Source: Haladaptatus sp. DJG-WS-42 (GTDB lineage Archaea; Halobacteriota; Halobacteria; Halobacteriales; Halococcaceae). From it: DNA of 64,000 nucleotides. Positions within the stretch are counted from its first letter, which is position 1. Each line of letters starts with the position of its first letter. The translations under genes were made by a program, and so were the position numbers. The notes under the pieces were generated by a model. That model was not told the origin of the DNA and did no database searches. It worked only from the letters and a program-made list of their open reading frames with translations. Below, one piece after another: positions 61,458 through 64,000 of this stretch. Location: positions 1,976,422-2,040,421 of the forward strand of contig NZ_CP147243.1 in the NCBI RefSeq assembly GCF_037198285.1. Reading direction: 5' to 3'.

Positions 61458-61979
61458 ATGGAGAAGACGCCGCAGGGCACGTCGGTCGGGGTGGACGACC
61501 CCTACGCCCACGTCTCGCGGTGTGACCACCTCACCGACGACGGGCGGTGTCGCTACGCCTTTCACTACGCCGGAAACGACCCCGCATTCGCCGCAGCGCG
61601 GCGCGCAGACGAGTTTCAGTGTCCGGTCGGTGACCCCGATAGTGGCTGGGAGTGGCGCGACTGCCCCCACTTTCGCTCGACCGAGCACAACCGCGAGTGC
61701 GCTCGCTGTGGCTTAGCAGAGCGCCTGAACACGCACACCGGCGACCGCCCGTTGCTCGAAGAACACCATCTGTCATACGCCGACCGGGACGCCGGAACCC
61801 ACGAAATCACGGTGTTTCTCTGTCGGTGGTGTCACGCGAAAATCCACACCTCCTTTGCGCGAATCGACGACGACGCCAGCCCCGGCCCGGAGGCGCTCGC
61901 CGAGGCCGAAACGCGCCGCGGCCACGAGCTAGACGAATTCGGATTCGAGCCCGCGAGCAAACGACGAGAAAGAGAGTAG
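61458..61979 (+). CDS. HNH-like zinc protein (probable DUF7097 family)
   Basis: The 173-residue protein holds a row of Cys/His pairs. The N-terminal part has C-x-H and C-R-Y-A patterns (SRCDHLTDDGRCRY), then a CPVGDPDSG and DCPHF region. The second half has CARCGLAE, EEHHLSYAD and FLCRWCHAKIH, which is the layout of HNH endonuclease-like beta-beta-alpha-metal folds. The charged C-terminus is typical. The family name is recalled. DNA-binding or cleaving activity is possible, not shown. Confidence 0.72.
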   Translation: MEKTPQGTSVGVDDPYAHVSRCDHLTDDGRCRYAFHYAGNDPAFAAARRADEFQCPVGDPDSGWEWRDCPHFRSTEHNRECARCGLAERLNTHTGDRPLLEEHHLSYADRDAGTHEITVFLCRWCHAKIHTSFARIDDDASPGPEALAEAETRRGHELDEFGFEPASKRRERE

Positions 61980-62254
61980 GTAGCTGCTGTTCGACCAGTA
62001 GGTGAGTTTCGTGGCGGCGAGCACTTCTGTGAGAAACCGACTCTTGTTACCGTCGCTTGTTCGGCTGAGCAAGTGCGAACTCCAGAACTCCTTGGGCGCG
62101 CGTGTTGGCCGTTTGGAGTGCGTCGTCCGGCCACGCTTCGGGATGAAACCTGCACCTGACTCTGCGCCACGTTTCGATACCACCGCTCCTCATTCGCACC
62201 CGTTTTCGCCCAGTTTCAGGAGGTTTATACGACGATACTCGCTACTCACCGCTA

Positions 62255-62803
62255 ATGACCCGCATCGTCGTGATTAACAATCACGGGCAGTTCACCCACT
62301 TAGAACACCGGGCGCTTCGTGACCTCGGCATCGACACCGACCTCATCGACAACGACACGCCACCAGAGGAGATTGACGCAGACGGCATCGTCCTCTCTGG
62401 CGGCCCGAGCATGGACGACATCGGCCGCTGTGAGGAGTATTTGGAACTGGACATTCCAGTCCTCGGCATCTGTCTCGGGATGCAGATTCTCGCTGAGAAA
62501 CTCGGCGGACGCGTCGGCAGCGGCGAGTACGGCGGCTACGCCGACGTGACGGTCGAAGTGCTCGATGAAGACGACCCGCTCATCGGCTCACTCGCCCCCG
62601 AGACGCGCGTTTGGGCGAGCCACGCAGACGAGGTTAAAGAACTCCCAGAGGGCTTCACTCACACCGGCACGAGTGACGTCTGTGGCATCGAGGCGATGAG
62701 CAACACCGAACGCGACCTCTACGGCGTCCAGTGGCACCCGGAAGTCGCCCACACCGACGAGGGCGAAGCCGTGTTTGAGAACTTCCGCGCCATCTGCGAG
62801 TAA
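62255..62803 (+). CDS. guaAA: GMP synthase glutaminase subunit (GuaA subunit A)
   Basis: The 182-residue class I amidotransferase has the nucleophile Cys in VLGICLGMQILAEKLGG and the catalytic His-x-Glu in GVQWHPEVAHTDEG, with a start MTRIVVINNHGQF. Archaeal GMP synthase is split into this subunit and a separate ATP-pyrophosphatase subunit (not in the window). It hydrolyses glutamine to feed ammonia for GMP formation. Single gene, followed by a T-run. Confidence 0.94.
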   Translation: MTRIVVINNHGQFTHLEHRALRDLGIDTDLIDNDTPPEEIDADGIVLSGGPSMDDIGRCEEYLELDIPVLGICLGMQILAEKLGGRVGSGEYGGYADVTVEVLDEDDPLIGSLAPETRVWASHADEVKELPEGFTHTGTSDVCGIEAMSNTERDLYGVQWHPEVAHTDEGEAVFENFRAICE

Positions 62804-62838
62804 CGGGCTTTTTGTCCTCTGGCTAGAATTATTTCGTA

Positions 62839-64000
62839 ATGACCGCCACGCAGGGTGACCTTGCGGCACTTTCTCGCTACATCTTCCGCGCACCGCGGTG
62901 GTATTCGAGCCTCGCGTTCGCGCTCCTCATCGCGGCCGTCGCTGGCGTCGCCGCCTTCGACTTTCGATTCGTCCTCGAAGACGCTTGGCAGGGGATATTC
63001 TTCATTGGCTTGCCAACCGTCATCGCAAGCGCGCTGACCCCGTGGATAGACGGGAAACTCGGCGGCCAACTCACGCGCAATCGCGCCTCGTTGCTCGCGC
63101 TCGCGGGCGAACTCGTCGTGGTCGCCTTTCTCATTCTCGCGGGCATTCTCGCGGTGCTCACGCCGCTTGGCCAGGGGTTCGTCTTCGATACCTTGCTCGC
63201 CGCACTGGCGAGCGTGTTCGCGCTTCGCCTGCTCGTCGTGATGGCCGTCTCCCGAAAGTCGCTGCTCATCGCGTCGATTCCCGCGAGTCTCCACACTGTC
63301 GCCTCGGCCGTCCTCCTGTTCATCTACTCGGGAACGATGCGCTACTTCGAGATTGGCGGCCCGCTCGCTCGGTCGTTTCTTTCCCGGCCAGAGCGCGCGC
63401 CGCCGGAACTCCTCGTCGTTGTCCCACAGGACTTTCTCGTTCTCGGCGTCATCTGCGTGCTCTATGCGGGGGCTGTCTGGGCATTCCTCACCGTCATCGA
63501 CCGCCCGTGGCGGCGGAGCATGGACGTTTCCGTCCTCGACTTTATCCGGGGGTTCATCGGCCACATCGCCGAAGGGTCACGGGAACTCGAAACGTTCTTC
63601 GAGGACATCGGTGAGGAAGCCATCGTCCCCGTCACCGTCCTTTCGTTTCGGACGCCCAGTGGCACGGAGAAAGCCCGCTTTACGCTCCCGATGATACACC
63701 CCGGCCCGATGGGAGAAATCGGCGGCGGGAACCTCCCAGAGCGCGTCGCAGAGTGGTCTGATGGCGTCGCATTCCCGCCCCACGCAACCGCGGGCCACGA
63801 CTTCAACCTCGTCACCGAGCGCGAGGTCGATTCGATTCTGGATGCCGCAAGCGAGGCGTTTGCGGCCATCTCGTATGACGGTGTGGCGTCTCAAAGCGTC
63901 AGAAAGCGCGTCGGCGACGCGACGCTCATCGGGCAGGCGTTCGGCAACGATGCGTTGCTTGTTTCGACGTTCTCACCGCAGTTCGCAGACGACGTTGAGT
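62839..64000 (+). CDS. DUF2070 family membrane protein (partial, continues beyond window)
   Basis: The frame opens at an ATG (62839-62841) and is still open at 64000 (about 387 codons). The first 230 residues contain roughly seven hydrophobic helices (for example YSSLAFALLIAAVAGVAAFDF and VVVAFLILAGILAVLTP), then a soluble part starts with the family-type PVTVLSFRTPSGTEKARF and MIHPGPMGEIGGGNLPER, where His/Asp residues could bind metal. DUF2070 proteins are archaeal, of unknown function. Confidence 0.82.
   Translation, partial: MTATQGDLAALSRYIFRAPRWYSSLAFALLIAAVAGVAAFDFRFVLEDAWQGIFFIGLPTVIASALTPWIDGKLGGQLTRNRASLLALAGELVVVAFLILAGILAVLTPLGQGFVFDTLLAALASVFALRLLVVMAVSRKSLLIASIPASLHTVASAVLLFIYSGTMRYFEIGGPLARSFLSRPERAPPELLVVVPQDFLVLGVICVLYAGAVWAFLTVIDRPWRRSMDVSVLDFIRGFIGHIAEGSRELETFFEDIGEEAIVPVTVLSFRTPSGTEKARFTLPMIHPGPMGEIGGGNLPERVAEWSDGVAFPPHATAGHDFNLVTEREVDSILDAASEAFAAISYDGVASQSVRKRVGDATLIGQAFGNDALLVSTFSPQFADDVE

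Noticed and set aside
1-64000. CRISPR arrays, rRNA genes, or a replication origin
   Set aside because: No regularly spaced repeats, no rRNA sequence and no Orc1/Cdc6 gene with origin repeats were seen. The only direct repeats of note are the tRNA-Ser copies.

Overview
The window is chromosomal DNA from a halophilic archaeon (class Halobacteria). The evidence is an acidic proteome with GC-rich codons, several genes that begin at or very near an A/T-rich TATA-like box (leaderless pattern), Tat-type lipoprotein signals, archaeal cobalamin genes (cobY, cbiZ, archaeal cobT), a stand-alone GMP synthase glutaminase subunit and a DUF2070 protein. The genus cannot be read from the sequence.

1-19.8 kb: a catabolic locus that looks built for an aromatic, probably nitrogen-heterocyclic, acid. 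It holds a partial ABC solute-binding lipoprotein, a Rieske dioxygenase (alpha and beta), a DMT permease, a UbiD-type decarboxylase, a three-subunit molybdenum hydroxylase, an MFS permease, the prenyl-FMN synthase UbiX, an alpha/beta hydrolase, a thiamine-diphosphate enzyme, a homologue of NicX (2,5-dihydroxypyridine dioxygenase), aspartate dehydrogenase, a beta-hydroxyacid dehydrogenase, an extradiol (VOC) dioxygenase and an IclR regulator. Ring hydroxylation, decarboxylation, ring opening and hydrolysis are all represented; the exact substrate is inference.

19.8-30.9 kb: an A/T-rich stretch with a truncated IS630-type transposase gene and two tiny membrane proteins, then molybdenum-related genes (yqeC-like, mobA), a methyltransferase, a two-gene formate dehydrogenase (FdhA plus a NuoF-like subunit) and a membrane histidine kinase.

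31.1-38.8 kb: a tightly overlapping cobalamin operon (HAD hydrolase, cbiB, cobS, cobY, cobT, cobD, cbiZ, cobA, cbiP) covering late B12 assembly and cobinamide salvage. 38.9-43.6 kb: a small cysteine-containing protein, a DUF4129/DUF58 membrane operon and a convergent MoxR ATPase.

43.7-45.3 kb: tRNA-Ser(CGA), followed by a low-GC gene for an EVE-like domain fused to a PD-(D/E)XK nuclease. The gene is bracketed by a 20-bp exact direct repeat and a diverged copy of the tRNA 3' end: a minimal tRNA-associated defence cassette.

45.3-64 kb: housekeeping and transport. This part has a PHP phosphoesterase, an EamA permease, a SnoaL protein, a P1B zinc/cadmium ATPase, an amidase, a ZnuABC-type metal importer preceded by a perfect 14-bp palindrome, a MacB-like ABC system with CARDB-type and Yip1 partners, a thioesterase, an isopropylmalate/citramalate synthase, DUF192, an HNH-like zinc protein, guaAA and a partial DUF2070 gene.
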